DNA from: Pseudozyma flocculosa PF-1
Lineage: Eukaryota > Basidiomycota > Ustilaginomycetes > Ustilaginales > Ustilaginaceae
Direction of reading: 5' to 3'
Assembly (NCBI RefSeq): GCF_000417875.1
Contig: NW_006920876.1
Location: forward strand, 392,939 to 450,344
Length of the DNA: 57,406 bases
In this document: positions 32,701 to 44,452 of the stretch, piece after piece
Layout: the number at the start of each line of letters is the position of its first letter
How positions within the stretch are numbered: position 1 is the stretch's first letter
Position numbers and translations under genes: made by a program
Notes under the pieces: generated by a model
What the model saw: the letters and a program-made list of their open reading frames with translations, nothing else
The model's database searches: none
What the model was told of the DNA's origin: nothing

Positions 32701-34064
32701 CTAGTCGACGGTGACGATGATTTTTCCAATGTTCTTGTTGGCTTCCATCTCGTCGTGCGCGTCCTTGATGTCCTTCCAGGAGTAGACCTGGCAGCAAGGA
32801 AGAGGGGGAGGGAGGGAGCATCGGCGTACGTCTTTCGCGGCGGGTCAGCACTCCTCCCCTTTGTTGTTCGACGACCTTGGCCCCTGGAGCTCACCTTGTG
32901 GATGACGATCTTGTGGTGGTCGTCTCCCTGGCCCGAGCAGCCGCTGATGAGGCGCTCGAGGCCCTTTTCGCGTACAAAGCCCTGGACCAGGTCGCCCTGG
33001 TACTCGAGGCTGCGCGAGCGCAGCGTCGAGCCCTCGACGCGCAGGCGCTTGAAGAGCAAGGGCCCGATGTTGAGCTCCTTGACCTTGCTTCCGCCCATGA
33101 AGCCCTGCAGCACCAGCCTGCCGTCGCGCTTGAGGCTGGCGAGGTTCTTTTCAAAGTAGGGCGCGCCCACAAAGTCCATGATGACGTCGACCGAGCCCGC
33201 TCCCGCCTTTGCGCCCGTCTCGTTGGCCAGCGCCTCTGCCCAGTCCTCGCTCTTGTAGTTGATGCACTTGTTGGCGCCCATCTGCTGGCAGAACTGCACC
33301 TTTTCCTCGGATCCGGCGGTGGCAAACACCTTGTTGGCGCCGAACGCGCGGGCGAGCTGGATGGCGGCGAGGCCGACGCCGCTGGCGCCGGCGTGGATGA
33401 GGACGTCGTCGCCCTGCTTCATCTCGGCGAGGTGGCGGAGCGCCTGGAAGGCGGTGAGGAAGTTTTCGGGGATGGCGGCCGCCTGGACCCAGTCGAGCTC
33501 CTTTGGCTTCTCGAGGACCATGCTCGAGGGGACGCGGATGTACTCGGCGTAGGCGCCGCCGGTGGCGAGGCCAAACACCTCCTGGCCCACGTTCCAGCTC
33601 GTCTTTGTGTTTTTCGTGGCGACGACGGTGCCGCTAAACTCGACGCCGAGGATGGGGGAGGCGCCGGGGGGCAGCGGGTAGTGGCCCTCGCGCTGGAGGA
33701 GGTCCATGCGGTTGAGGCCAAACGCCTGGATCTTGACGAGCACCTGGTCGTCTTGGAGCTGGGGCACCTCGGTCTCGCCGATAAAGAGGGAGGAAGACGG
33801 GCCGGTGCCGTCCTTGATCTGGACGGCACGCATCGTCGAGGGGACCGAGGACATGGCGCGTCGGTGGTGGGGCGGCGAGGGGCGTGGGAGAGAATGGGAC
33901 GGTGCGGTGGGTCGACGAAGCGCAGTGGGCAGGGAGGTCGGACGATGGATGGTGGTGGTCGTGGTCGTCGAGATGCAGCGGCGGGCAGTGCGGTACCAGG
34001 AGTGATGAGGGGTTGGCTTGAGGAGCGACGACGTGATCGAGGTCGTTGAACGGAGCGGATGCAT
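32701..34064 (-). CDS. PIG3-like quinone oxidoreductase with probable mitochondrial presequence
   Basis: Two exons, 34064-32895 and 32787-32701, with a 107-base phase-0 intron, give 418 aa. The core from MRAVQIKD is a zinc-free medium-chain reductase of the PIG3 (TP53I3) / QOR family: FGLNRMDLLQREGHYP, ILGVEFSG, IPENFLTAFQAL, HAGASGVG and MDFVGAPYF. The last exon restores the expected end, SWKDIKDAHDEMEANKNIGK. These enzymes reduce quinones with NADPH. The first 70 residues (MHPLRSTT to HHRRAM) are rich in Arg, Ser and Thr with no acidic residue, as in a mitochondrial presequence. A second ATG at 33854 (MSSVPST) would give a cytosolic form without it, so dual localisation is possible. It belongs to a different subfamily from the Zta1-like neighbour. 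Confidence 0.9.
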
Positions 34065-34618
34065 GGCGGGCGGTGCAGTACTGCGTAAAGTCCGAGGGAA
34101 GGTCGACACGGGGGTGGAGGTTAGAACTCAAGACCCGCACCCGCGCGCGCCGTCGGTCGTGGGTCAAGGTCGAGCGCATCGAGGCCTGCCTGCAGCTTGC
34201 CGGGCCTCCGCCTTCTCCCTCACACAACCATGGCATGTCAGGTGGAGCCGGCAAGCACTCCAGGCCCTTCTTCCTCATGCAGGGCAACGAGGGCTCTGGT
34301 CAGGCAAGAACTGAAATCCTGGCCTCAACCAGAGGGTAAAGTGGCTGCGCCTCTGCTCGTCGGTCAGGTCAGCATCCAGTCCGACCTTCAGACGTTGTCT
34401 CGTGACACCATTCTTATCATTATCTTGCGGCGGACGACACGGGAGCGGGGACGGGGACGGAGCGGAGCGGAACGGACCCAGGGCTGGTCCGTCGAGACAC
34501 AGAGACTAGCGAGTAACAGGGGAGGGGGGAGAATCACATCCGATGGTGTCTTGCCAGACGTCTACGCTTTCTTGCTCTCTCTCTCTCTCTCTGCGTCTTC
34601 GCATCGCGGTCGACGCGC
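34065..34618. other. Intergenic spacer, transketolase 3' flank / PIG3-like promoter
   Basis: The 554 bases lie between two minus-strand genes. A CT dinucleotide run at about 34574-34592 sits just past the transketolase stop. No other feature is seen. Confidence 0.6.
34574..34592. repeat. CT dinucleotide run
   Basis: About nine CT units just 3' of the transketolase stop codon. Confidence 0.8.
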
Positions 34619-37243
34619 TTAGGCGACCTCCATGAGCTTGGCCAGCTCGATGGGGCTGGTGAGCTCCTTGCCCTTGAACGCCTTGACGACGTGCTCGGCC
34701 TTGGCGGCGACGTCCGGGCCCGTCATCTTGAACGCCTTGAAGAGCTCGGGGGCGGGCGCCGACTTGCCAAACGTGTTGTCCATGCCGTGCGAGACGTGGG
34801 CGTACTTGGACCAGCCGAGCGGCGAGTAGGCCTCGACCGAGAGGATGGGCTTGCCCGAGGGGAGCACCGACAGGCGGTACTCGAGCGGCTGGGCGTCGAA
34901 GACCTCAAAGCAGGGCATCGACACCAGGCGCGCCTTGATACCCTTCTCTGCGAGCTTGGCGACGGCCTCGTTGCAGATGGCCACCTCGGAGCCGGTGGCG
35001 ACGAGCGTGATGTCGGCCGACTGGGTCTCGGTCAGGACGTAGCCACCCTTGGCCGCCTTCTCGATCGAGCTGCCCTCGAGCTGGGGCAGGTTCTGGCGCG
35101 AGAGGGCGAGGACCGAGGGGGTGCTGGCGCTCTCGATGGCCACCAGGTAGGCGGCCGACGTCTCGTTGCCGTCGGCGGGCCTCCAGAACATGAGGTTGGG
35201 GATGGCACGCAGCGCAATGGCCGTCTCGACGGGCTGGTGGGTCGGGCCGTCCTCGCCGAGGCCGATCGAGTCGTGGGTGGCGACCCAGATGGCGCGGAAC
35301 TGGGACAGGGCCGACAGGCGGACGGCGCCGATGGCGTACGAGACAAAGTTGAGGAAGGTGCCGGCCGTGGGGATGTGCATGCCGTAGGCGTGGAGGCCGT
35401 TCATGATGGCGCCCATGGCGTGCTCGCGCACACCGTAGCGGATGTAGCGGCCCGAGTAGTCGCCGAGCTGGGTGCTGGGGTGCTGGAAGTCGACGGCGTT
35501 GCCCCAGCGCGTCAGGTTGGAGCCCGTCAGGTCGGCGGAACCACCGACCAGCTCGGGGATGGCCTCGGCCAGCTTGCCAAGGACCGTCTCGGAGAGCTTG
35601 CGCGAGGCGACGGCGGGGTCGCTGGGCGAGTAGGTGGGGAGAGCCTTCTGCCAGCCCTCGGGGAGCTTGCCGGCGATGCGGCGGGCGACCTCGGCGTGCT
35701 CCTTGGGGTACTTTTCGCCGTAGGCCTTGAACATCTCGGTCCACTCGGCGTCGGCCTTGGCGCCCCGCTCGCCCACCTGGCGGTAGGCCTCGTAGACGTC
35801 CTCGGGGACGACAAACTTCTCCTTGGGGTCCATGCCGAACTTCTCCTTGACGGCCTCGATGTCGTCGGCCTTGAGGGGTGCACCGTGGGTGGCGGCGAGA
35901 CCCTGCTGCTTGGAGCCGAAACCGATGGTCGTCTTGATGCGGATGAGCGACGGCTTGTCGGTCACCTTGCGCGCCTCCTCGATGGCCTTGTAGATGCCCT
36001 CGATGTCCTTGTCGCCATCGAGGACGTGGAGGACGTGCCAGTCGTAGGCGAGGAATCGCTGCTCGACGTCCTCGGTGAAGGAGCACGCAGTGTCGCCGTC
36101 AATCGAGATGTGGTTGTCGTCGTAGAAGGCGATGAGGTTGCCGAGCTTGAGGTGGCCGGCGAGCGACGCAGCCTCGGACGAGATACCCTCCTGCAGGCAT
36201 CCGTCGCCGGTGAACATGTACGTGTAGTTGGTGAAGAGCGGGAAGCCGTCCTTGTTGAAGGTGGCGGCGAGGTTGGCCTGGGCAATGGCGAGGCCGACCG
36301 AGTTGGCGAAGCCTTGTCCGAGGGGACCGGTGGTGACCTCGACGGCCTCGGTGTGGTTGGCCTCGGGGTGGCCGGGGGTCTTGGAGTCGAGCTGGCGGAA
36401 CTGCTTGAGCTGCTCCATGGGCATGTCCTTGTAGCCCATGAGGTGGTTCATGATGTAGAGCAGGGTGCACGCGTGGCCGTTCGACAGGACGAAGCGGTCG
36501 CGGTTGATCTGATCGGGCGAAGCGGGGGATGCACGGGCACGGCAGGCGGAACGTCAGCGTTCAGCTCGTTCGGGATCGATGGGGCACAGAGGAGCGGCGA
36601 GAAGATCTTCGGCAATCCCTGCTCGTGATGCAGGTCCGTCCGGCAATCTCCTCGCGCCTGCTCTGCCTCGCATGGCCCGGGATACTCACCCACTTCGAGT
36701 GCTTGGGGTTGGCAGTCATGTAGCTGCGAAGATGCAAGAAGACGCCGGTCCGACACAGGTTCGTCGCAGGAGATGGAAAAGGTCAGCCATCGAGCTTCTT
36801 CCAGGGCGACCGCAGCAGCGCATACACTACGAGCCCCCTTTCTCGCCACGGAGGCAGGCAGGACGCCCAACGTCGCACTCAGGCCACAGTCTGCCTCAGT
36901 GGAAGCCAAAACCGGCACTCACCGGGACCAGAGGAGGTGGGCCAGAGGGGCCATGCCCATGGGCGCACCAGGGTGGCCCGAGTTGGACTTTGCGACGACA
37001 TCAGCGGCAAGGCATCCTGAGGCGGGGGAGGCGGATCGATGGGTGCAGATGACGGGCGCAAAATCAGTTGTCGAGCTCTATCACCTCGTACAGCTCGCTG
37101 GCTCAAACGCAGCCGAAGAAGACCCTGACCCAACGACCGGATGGCGGGCGGCAGGCAGTGGCGGGAAGACGACGGGGCGAGCGAGGCTACTCACGGATGG
37201 TGGCGATGGCCTTCTCGTCGCTGGCGGCTTTCGTGAACGACAT
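34619..37243 (-). CDS. TKL1: Transketolase
   Basis: Four exons, 37243-37195, 37016-36923, 36723-36690 and 36508-34619, splice in frame to 688 aa, the usual length. It transfers two-carbon units between ketose and aldose phosphates in the non-oxidative pentose phosphate pathway, using thiamine diphosphate and Mg. Visible signatures are [14 protein letters not shown] and [11 protein letters not shown] in the early exons, and [12 protein letters not shown]. The thiamine-diphosphate motif is GDGCLQEG near residue 160, followed by [12 protein letters not shown]. Later come [25 protein letters not shown] and WRPADGNE. The splice joins are supported by the continuous family sequence across them ([29 protein letters not shown], then INRDRFVL). 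Exon 3 is only 34 nt. No targeting signal is visible, so it is cytosolic. Confidence 0.97.
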
Positions 37244-37438
37244 GGTGATGATGTGTATGGAGTGTTGGGAGGGTGTGGATGGAAGAGGATGGTGGGGGAG
37301 AGGAAGGAAGGGGAGAAAGAGGAGAGGGCTCGCAGGAAGGTGTGCGGACCGAGGCAGGCGGTTTAAGAAGGCACGTAGAGAGTTGCGGGTTGGCGGCGGA
37401 GGGGCCCGCGGGCAGGACCCACCGCCACGACAACGGCG

Positions 37439-37444
37439 GCAGCA

Positions 37445-37474
<30 letters not shown>
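37439..37474. repeat. GGC trinucleotide repeat upstream of transketolase
   Basis: About ten GGC units lie 200 bases upstream of the transketolase ATG, in the likely promoter or 5' UTR. Confidence 0.85.
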
Positions 37475-37480
<6 letters not shown>

Positions 37481-37793
37481 TCAAAGGGCGCCAGGGCCAG
37501 GCAGGAGGCCGCGGAGTGGTTGGGGGGCCAACGGGCAAGCGGGCGCCCATGCTGCGTGCGTCTTCTCGACGAGGAAGCTTGCAGGCGCAGGCAGGCGGCC
37601 GGCGATCGGTGCGGCCAAGATTTGGGGGTGGGAGGGCCCGGAAGGAGAGCGCGGCCGGCGTCAGCGGACACGGGCCACGCGCTCCACCTTGATTGCCATG
37701 CCTTGCCCTGCCATGCCCTGCCTTGCCTCGCTCTGCCCGTTGCTTCTGGCGACTGGCTGATAGAGGCCGGTCCGCCGCCCTGCCCTGCTTGAG

Positions 37794-37794
37794 C

Positions 37795-37830
<36 letters not shown>
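37794..37830. repeat. CTGC tetranucleotide microsatellite
   Basis: About nine perfect ctgc/cctg units in intergenic DNA. Confidence 0.9.
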
Positions 37831-38059
37831 TCTCATCTGCCTCAGCCGCCTTGCTTGCCTACTGCCCCTGCCTCGTCTGTCGCTCGGCGAGGACGAGCAA
37901 GCCTGCGGCAGGCGCGGCCTCTTCCACGACGATCCAACCCCGAGCCCGTCCAGCGTACCATCGTGACGGTCTGCCATGCCTTTGGATCATCTAGGCTTGC
38001 GAGGGCGTGCCGCCTTCATTCGACAGCTCGATGAACGCTTCCAGCCTTACGCTGCTTGG

Positions 38060-38086
38060 CTCTCTCTCTCTCTCTCTCTCTCTCTG
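38060..38086. repeat. CT dinucleotide microsatellite
   Basis: About thirteen CT units in intergenic DNA. Confidence 0.9.
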
Positions 38087-39241
38087 TGAACTGGCGACGG
38101 CTGCTGACCCGTAGGCGGCCAACAACGACGGATGAGCGGGCGGGCCAGCAAGCCGCACCCTGGCTGGCTGATCAATTTTCCCTCGGGTTTTCCGTCGCCT
38201 GCCTGCCGCCAGCCAGGCCAGGCCAGGCAGATCGATAGGCAGGCCGGGTCGATGGTCGGTGGGTAGACGCGCTGCCAACAAAAGCCAGAGGAGAGACAGA
38301 CCCCTGCCTGGCTGCCCCTCTGCCGCTGGCTGGCCCTGGGGAAGTCGGGCCAATTCCGATGCCCACGTCACTCGGCAGAGCCAGGCGAAACCGGACCGGA
38401 CCCGCCGTGCGTACAGACGTCGCCCTTGGTCCCTTCCTTCCGCAGCCAACCAGCATCATCGCGCGCCTCCCTCTCTCCTTCGACGACTTTTTCGAATCCG
38501 GCCCATCGCCGTTGACCTTCAAGCTTGGTTCGTTCGGTTTGGCCCGCGGTCCGCGTCCCTAGCCTGCTGCCTGCCTTGTCCTGCCCCAACTGTACGTGGC
38601 CTGCTACGCCTCGCCTTGCCTGTGACTTCGACATCGCACATCGCCGCCTGCCTGGCGCTCCTCTGCTCGGGTAAAGATCGACTCTTCTCAGGCGGGCGGG
38701 CGGGCATGACCGGTCAGGCTGGGCTAGGATCGGGTTCTGGCGCTGGCACGAGAGCACAAGCAAGCAAGCTAAGGAGGCCAGGGCATGGCTTGGCATGGCA
38801 TGATGGGTGCCTGATCTGCCTGCCAAGCCCCGCCAGCCAGCCAGCCATGTAGCATCTCGCATCGTCCGCCCTAGCTGCGCTGCGCTGTTCAGCTGCTTCG
38901 CTTCGCCGCCACGCCGCCGCCGTCCTTCTTCCCGAACGACCAACGAGCCGACCGGGTCGGTTGATGGTACGGTACCGAATGGCTCGCTCTCCCTCCTCGA
39001 CCCTGACCCTGACCCTGACCTGGTGCCTACGATGCCGCCCGCCAATCATCTCTTGGCCACAACCTCGCCGGCAGCACCGCGTCGTGACGTCCTTGTGCTC
39101 TTCATATCGAATTTCGACGTCGTACGGTTCGCAGACAAAGAGGCGCGTGTGCTGAGCCCTCGCAGGCGTACATTCGATACGGGCCGCCAGGGAAGCCCTT
39201 GGACCCTGGCGCCTTCATCAGGAGCCAGCTGCTCCGCCCCT

Positions 39242-40820
39242 CTAATAGCCTCCGCCGCCGCCTCCGCCCCATGGATTGTCGGCCCATGGATCGGCGACGC
39301 CAGGGTTCGACGGCTGCTGCATGGACGACGACGACGACGAAGGGCCGGAGAGGGAGCCTTCCCGCCTCGCTGCACCGGCCGTCGTGGCTGCGGCGAGGAA
39401 GGATTCGTCGAGGGCGGCGCCACTGTGCTTGACCTTGAACGCATCCGCACCAAACGTCTGCGACGGCGGTGCCAGGGTGCTTGCGAAGCCGCCGCCGCCG
39501 CCGCCAAGTCCCGCTCCGATACTGCTCCCCGGTCCACCTCCCCCTCCTCCAAAGACGTCGGCCTCGAGGCCGGGCGTAGAGACGTCGCGATCCCACGGCG
39601 CGATCGGGACCGAGCCCCAGCCGTTGCTGCTGCCGCCCGCTCCTCGGCCTGCGCCGCCGGCCACGTCTGCGATCCCGTCCGGCCCGGATGCCGAAGCCAG
39701 CGATGGGCCCACGGCGCCCCGAAACTTGGCCTCGAGCTCTCGGGCCGTCTCGCTCGACAGGCCGTAGCTGCGCGAACGCTCCTCGGACACGGGTGCCGGC
39801 GCTACAATCTCGTCGTCGTCGTACGACGCAAACGACAGCGACACGCCCCCGCCGCCCGCAGAATCCGGCAATGGAGGCGCGGCCGGCAACGAAAAGTCGG
39901 CGTACGAGGGCGAGGCGAGCCCCGACGACGACGCCGAAAAGCTCCGTGGATACGGCGCGGGGCCTCTGGAGGCCGAGGCGCCGCCGACCAGCTGCGACGC
40001 TGCATCGGCTCCCTGGTCCGCCCCCGACCCGCGCCGAGAGGATGAGGCCGAGGGCGCAGGGGGTTGGTAGCGGCTCTCGCTGGCGGCCTTGCCTGCCGAT
40101 GGCGACGGCGTGCGATCGCTGGAAAAGGCCGGCGACGGGAGCTCCAGGCTGGCGCTGCTGCTGGTGCTGCTCTTTTTGGGCGTCGTGGCGGTGTGCGAGG
40201 TCGACGCGACGAGGGGCGGCAGCGAGCTCTGGAGCTCCTTGACCTCGATGCCCGACTCCCTGAGCTCCTCGAGGATGGCATCGGTGTCGAAGTGGACGCC
40301 GCGCGATGCTGGCTTGTCTGCCTCGGGCGTCGCCACCGTCTGCGGCTGAGGATCGTTCATGGCCGCCGCCTGCGCCTTGGCGACCGAGATNNNNNNNNNN
40401 NNNNNNNNNNNNNNNNNNNNNNNNNNNNNNNNNNNNNNNNNNNNNNNNNNNNNNNNNNNNNNNNNNNNNNNNNNNNNNNNNNNNNNNNNNNNNNNNNNNN
40501 NNNNNNNNNNNNNNNNNNNNNNNNNNNNNNNNNNNNNNNNNNNNNNNNNNNNNNNNNNNNNNNNNNNNNNNNNNNNNNNNNNNNNNNNNNNNNNNNNNNN
40601 NNNNNNNNNNNNNNNNNNNNNNNNNNNNNNNNNNNNNNNNNNNNNNNNNNNNNNNNNNNNNNNNNNNNNNNNNNNNNNNNNNNNNNNNNNNNNNNNNNNN
40701 NNNNNNNNNNNNNNNNNNNNNNNNNNNNNNNNNNNNNNNNNNNNNNNNNNNNNNNNNNNNNNNNNNNNNNNNNNNNNNNNNNNNNNNNNNNNNNNNNNNN
40801 NNNNCCGGACTTGCGGACGC

Positions 40821-40853
<33 letters not shown>

Positions 40854-43800
40854 CGCCTCTTCCCGAGGGGGCAAGTCGTCGTCGTCGTCGTACTCGTCGT
40901 ACTCGTACGAGGTGCGGCCGCCTGCGGGGGTGCCCGGCGTCGTGCGCGACGGCGAGGCGGTGCCCGAGTTGCTGCCGCTGACGTCGCCCCTGCCCTTGCG
41001 CTTCCAGATCTTGCCAAAGCCGCCCGACTGCGTCTGCACCGTCTTGAGCTCGTACTCGCTGTCTTCACGCACGACCTGGCGCTCGGGCACCTTGGTGAGG
41101 TCCTCTGGCTCGTCAAAGTAGTCGGCCGTCGTCTTGAAGCCGAGCTCGCTGAGCACCAGCGGCATCAGCGCGCGGTACTGGAGGTGGCCAGGCACGACGT
41201 GGGTGACGTCGACGTTTTCGATCTCCTGAACCCGCTCGACGGGATGGAGTCCGGCGATGCTCCGCAGGCCACCCGAGGCGGCGCGGTGGAGGTAGCCCAG
41301 AATCCAGTCGGTGCGGGAAAAGGCACTGACGAAACGACCGGCCACGACGCTCCGGGCCTCCTTCCACACCTCGTCCTTGGCCGTCACGGGGGCGCCCATG
41401 ATGTAGACGTTCTGGACGATGCCATACGCCTTGAGGCGAGCCAGCTCGACGAGGCAGTAGAAGATGGCCCGGGCGCCGAGGCTGTAGCCGACCAAGGTGA
41501 TGGGCCGCACGCCGAGCTGGCGGCGTGAGAGGATATCGGCAAGGATATAGCCCGCTGCCTTGGCTCGGTCGAGCGCATTGGACCACGGGTTGTCGATGAG
41601 GTAGCCCAGCTTGGTCAGCCAGAGCGGCCAGGCGAGCGCGCTGAACATGGCGCCCGCCACAGTGGCGGCAAGCACCTGCTGGACCCCCTGGACCAGCGTC
41701 TCGTTCCAGAGGATGCCAAGCGCATTGCCCATCTCCTGCATCATGTCGGGCTCCCACAGGACGCTAAAGACGTCGCCCATGATCGAGTCGATGACGCTGA
41801 ACGGCAGCCGAACGTCGTCTTGCGGGCCGCTCATGAAGCTGGCGGTCGGTCGGCAGAGAATGGGGCCGGTGCGGATTAGCAACATGCACCCGAGCGGCAG
41901 CGCGGGGCAGTCTAGGAATACCGGAATGCTCACCCTGGCACCGTCACAATGGCGTTGACGCGCTTGTTGTTGTGGATCGACTTGAACTCAAACGTCTTGA
42001 CGCTGCGCGTCCTGCGGCTCATGCCGCGGCCGCCAAGGCTCATGCCGCCGACGGTGCCCGTGGTGGTGATGAGCGCCGCGCCGCCCACGCCGCCCAAGAA
42101 GCCCGAGGTGCCGCCGATGCCCACGGCGCCCAGCGCTGCGCCCACACCCGCTCCGATTACGGGGGCCAGCAGGCCGGCCGACAGACCAATGACCAGACCG
42201 CCGCCGACGGTGGCGAGGCCGACCATCATGATGCGCTTCTTGCGCGCCATCTGCGTGCGCCGGTCGAGCGCGCCCGTGTCCTTGAGGCTCTCGACGCCCT
42301 CCTCGATCTCGAGCGCGTCGGTGATGCGCTTCTCAAACTTGGTCACGTCCATCCAGGTGAGGCCCAGGTACGAGGCCACCGTCTCGAGCAGCGTACGCGA
42401 ACGCGCGTCGTACACGCTGTCGGCCGTCAGAACGAGGAAGAGGTCGCACAACACCGTCCAGCGGAGGTCGAGCGTGATGGTCTCGTCGGCGCTGCTGATC
42501 GACGTCGTCACGCCGTCTAGCGCGCCGGGCGGCGGCTCCAGCGCCTCTGGCTGCTTGGTCAGGCCCAGCGTCGTCGTATTGCCCTCGCTCGCCGTGGGTG
42601 CTCGGGCTGCGGCGGGCTGCAAGGCAGCGCTGGCGTCGATGGCATTGCCGAGCTGCGACGCCGTGTTGGGGTCGGCCAGGATGGGCTTGTCCGCGGTGGC
42701 GGTGGTGCCCGGCGCGTCCGGGATGCTGCCTGGCCTCGGCGTCGGAAGCGGCGCAACTCCTGCCTTGGGCGTAGCCGGACCTGCATCGGCGTCGGCACCG
42801 CCTGAAGGTGGACTGGGCTCCGGGACACCATCCTGGGCGTTGGCTGCCGTCGTCGACGAAGGCCTGCCGATGTCCCCAAGATCGACCTCGGCGTCGGCAT
42901 CGGCGTCAGCAGACGTGCCGATGTCGCCGTCGAGCTGAGAGGTCGCCGGCAGGATAGTCCGCTTCGACTTGGGCGCATCGTGCTTGCCAGCGGGCTCGTC
43001 CGACGTGCCAACGTCGCCAAGGTCGCCGAGGTCCGCCTCTTCGGGCACGTCGGGTCCGATATCGTTTCCAGCGGGCGCACCGATGTCGCCGTCCTCTTCC
43101 GACTCCTTGACAGGTGCGTCAGGGCCTGGCGCGGAGGCCTCGGCCACGTCTGCTTCGTACCGCGAGGGATCCTCGCTGAGCTCGCTGTCCTGCTGAGGGG
43201 CGTCCTGCGTCGGAGACGCCGACTCGCCGCGCTCTTGTGGCGCCGACGGAGCGTCGCTTGCAGACAACGCGGCGTTGCCGCTGACCAGCTGTTCCGCCTG
43301 AGCTCGCTCCTCCTCCCTGTCCCTCTTGAAGGCATCCTCCCGCTCCTGCCGCGCCTTTTCTTCCTTTTCGTCTTCTTGCCGCTCCCGCAGCGCTTCCGGG
43401 TCAAACTCCGGGTTCTGGATCGTCTGCGTCGTGATGAGCGAAGGGGCCAGATCGGTCGGCAGCACGCCGTGCGTCGCCAGCGACTCGATCATCGTTTGCT
43501 CTGAGAGCGGTCAAGAAAGGTCGTTGAAAGGCGGTGAGGAAAGTCAGCTACGGCGTGCCCACAGAGCAGCTCTATGCAGCTTGGGCCGATACTCACCGCT
43601 CGCTTCGATGTCCATGTGCTGGTAGAGCCGTGCCATGACCTTGACCTTCCAGCTCTCGATGCTTTCCTTGGCGCTGTTGAGCTCCTTGCCTGGGACTCGG
43701 GTGATCATCCTCACGAGCCCGGCGGCGGCGAGGCTGCAGAGGCCAACGTAGGCGATCTTCTGCCCCTCGGACAGCAGCTGCTTGGTCGTCTTCATCTGGT

Positions 43801-44452
43801 TGAGCGGGGTGGCGGCCGTCCCCTCGCCGTAGGGGTCGTGACGCCCGTTGATGCCTCCGGAGCCGTCCTGGAAGAGATATTCGGTCGCAGCGTGCAGCTG
43901 CTCCGACTCGTCGTCCTCGTCGAGCCTGAGCTGCGTGTAGCCCTTTTCCTTGCCTCCGTCGTCGTCATCGCTGTCAGACGAGGTGCCGGCGGGCTTGGAC
44001 CGCCAGTCGTAGCCTCGGGCATCGTCGATGTTGAGGTGTCGTCCAGTGGCGTTCGTGGCCGCCGACTGGGCTCGCTGGTGGTGGTGACCGCTGGCGGGAC
44101 CTGCCGACGACGAAGATGCTGTGGCTGCCGACGCGGACGCGGTCGATCCCGAGGCAAAGCGTGACCGTATCCAGCCCTTCTTTGCCTTGCCGGGGGTGGT
44201 CGCGGAGCCCGCTTTTAAGGCCGTGGCGCTTGCACTCCTGGCGGACCGTGAGGGCCACGACTGGAAGCGGCGGGGATCGTCTGGATCCGAGGAGTCGTCG
44301 TCCTCGTCGCCGTAGGGGAGGTCTCCGGGGTTGGCGTAGCTGTCGGGCTTGACGAAGTCTTCCGCTGCGGCGGACGACTCGACGGGCATCGACTGCCACT
44401 CGTCGTCGTCGTCGAAGCCAAAGGCCGACGAGGAGGTCGTCGCCTTTGACAT
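39242..44452 (-). CDS. DUF726 alpha/beta-hydrolase (Mil1/TMCO4 family), gene A; interrupted by an assembly gap
   Basis: Exons read are 44452-43597, 43500-41934 and 41838 into the gap at 40804-40391; coding resumes from 40390 to a stop at 39242. Residues 1-285 are acidic/Ser-rich, with FDDDDEWQSMP near the start. After a long disordered stretch come Gly/Ala-rich hydrophobic segments near residues 710-790. The hydrolase domain follows, with nucleophile Ser927 in VGYSLGARA, then YIMGAPV. The family includes yeast Mil1, an AP-1-adaptor ligand, and human TMCO4; enzymatic substrate is unknown. The C-terminal tail is Ser/Pro/Gly-rich and ends DPWADNPW plus poly-Gly-Tyr. The reading frames on the two sides of the gap differ by one base, so the gap length is wrong or an intron lies in it. 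Total length is about 1530 residues plus the missing part. A paralogue lies 1.8 kb upstream. Confidence 0.88.
40391..40804. other. Assembly gap (414 N)
   Basis: A run of 414 N lies inside DUF726 gene A, immediately beside a GGC repeat encoding poly-Pro. The repeat probably caused the break. Confidence 0.98.
40823..40855 (-). repeat. GGC repeat coding poly-Pro at the gap edge
   Basis: About ten GGC units, read on the minus strand as CCG/CCGCC, encode ten Pro in DUF726 gene A. It abuts the N run. Confidence 0.85.

Larger units (their letters stand above)
37244..39241. other. 2.0-kb intergenic region upstream of transketolase
   Basis: No gene is supported. It lies between the transketolase start and the 3' end of DUF726 gene A, both minus strand. 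It is dense in simple repeats (GGC, CTGC and CT arrays listed separately) and CCAG/GGCC motifs. Confidence 0.6.

Noticed and set aside
34691..36628. A 645-codon plus-strand frame opposite transketolase
   Set aside because: It is an antisense shadow of biased codons; the minus strand encodes an unmistakable transketolase.
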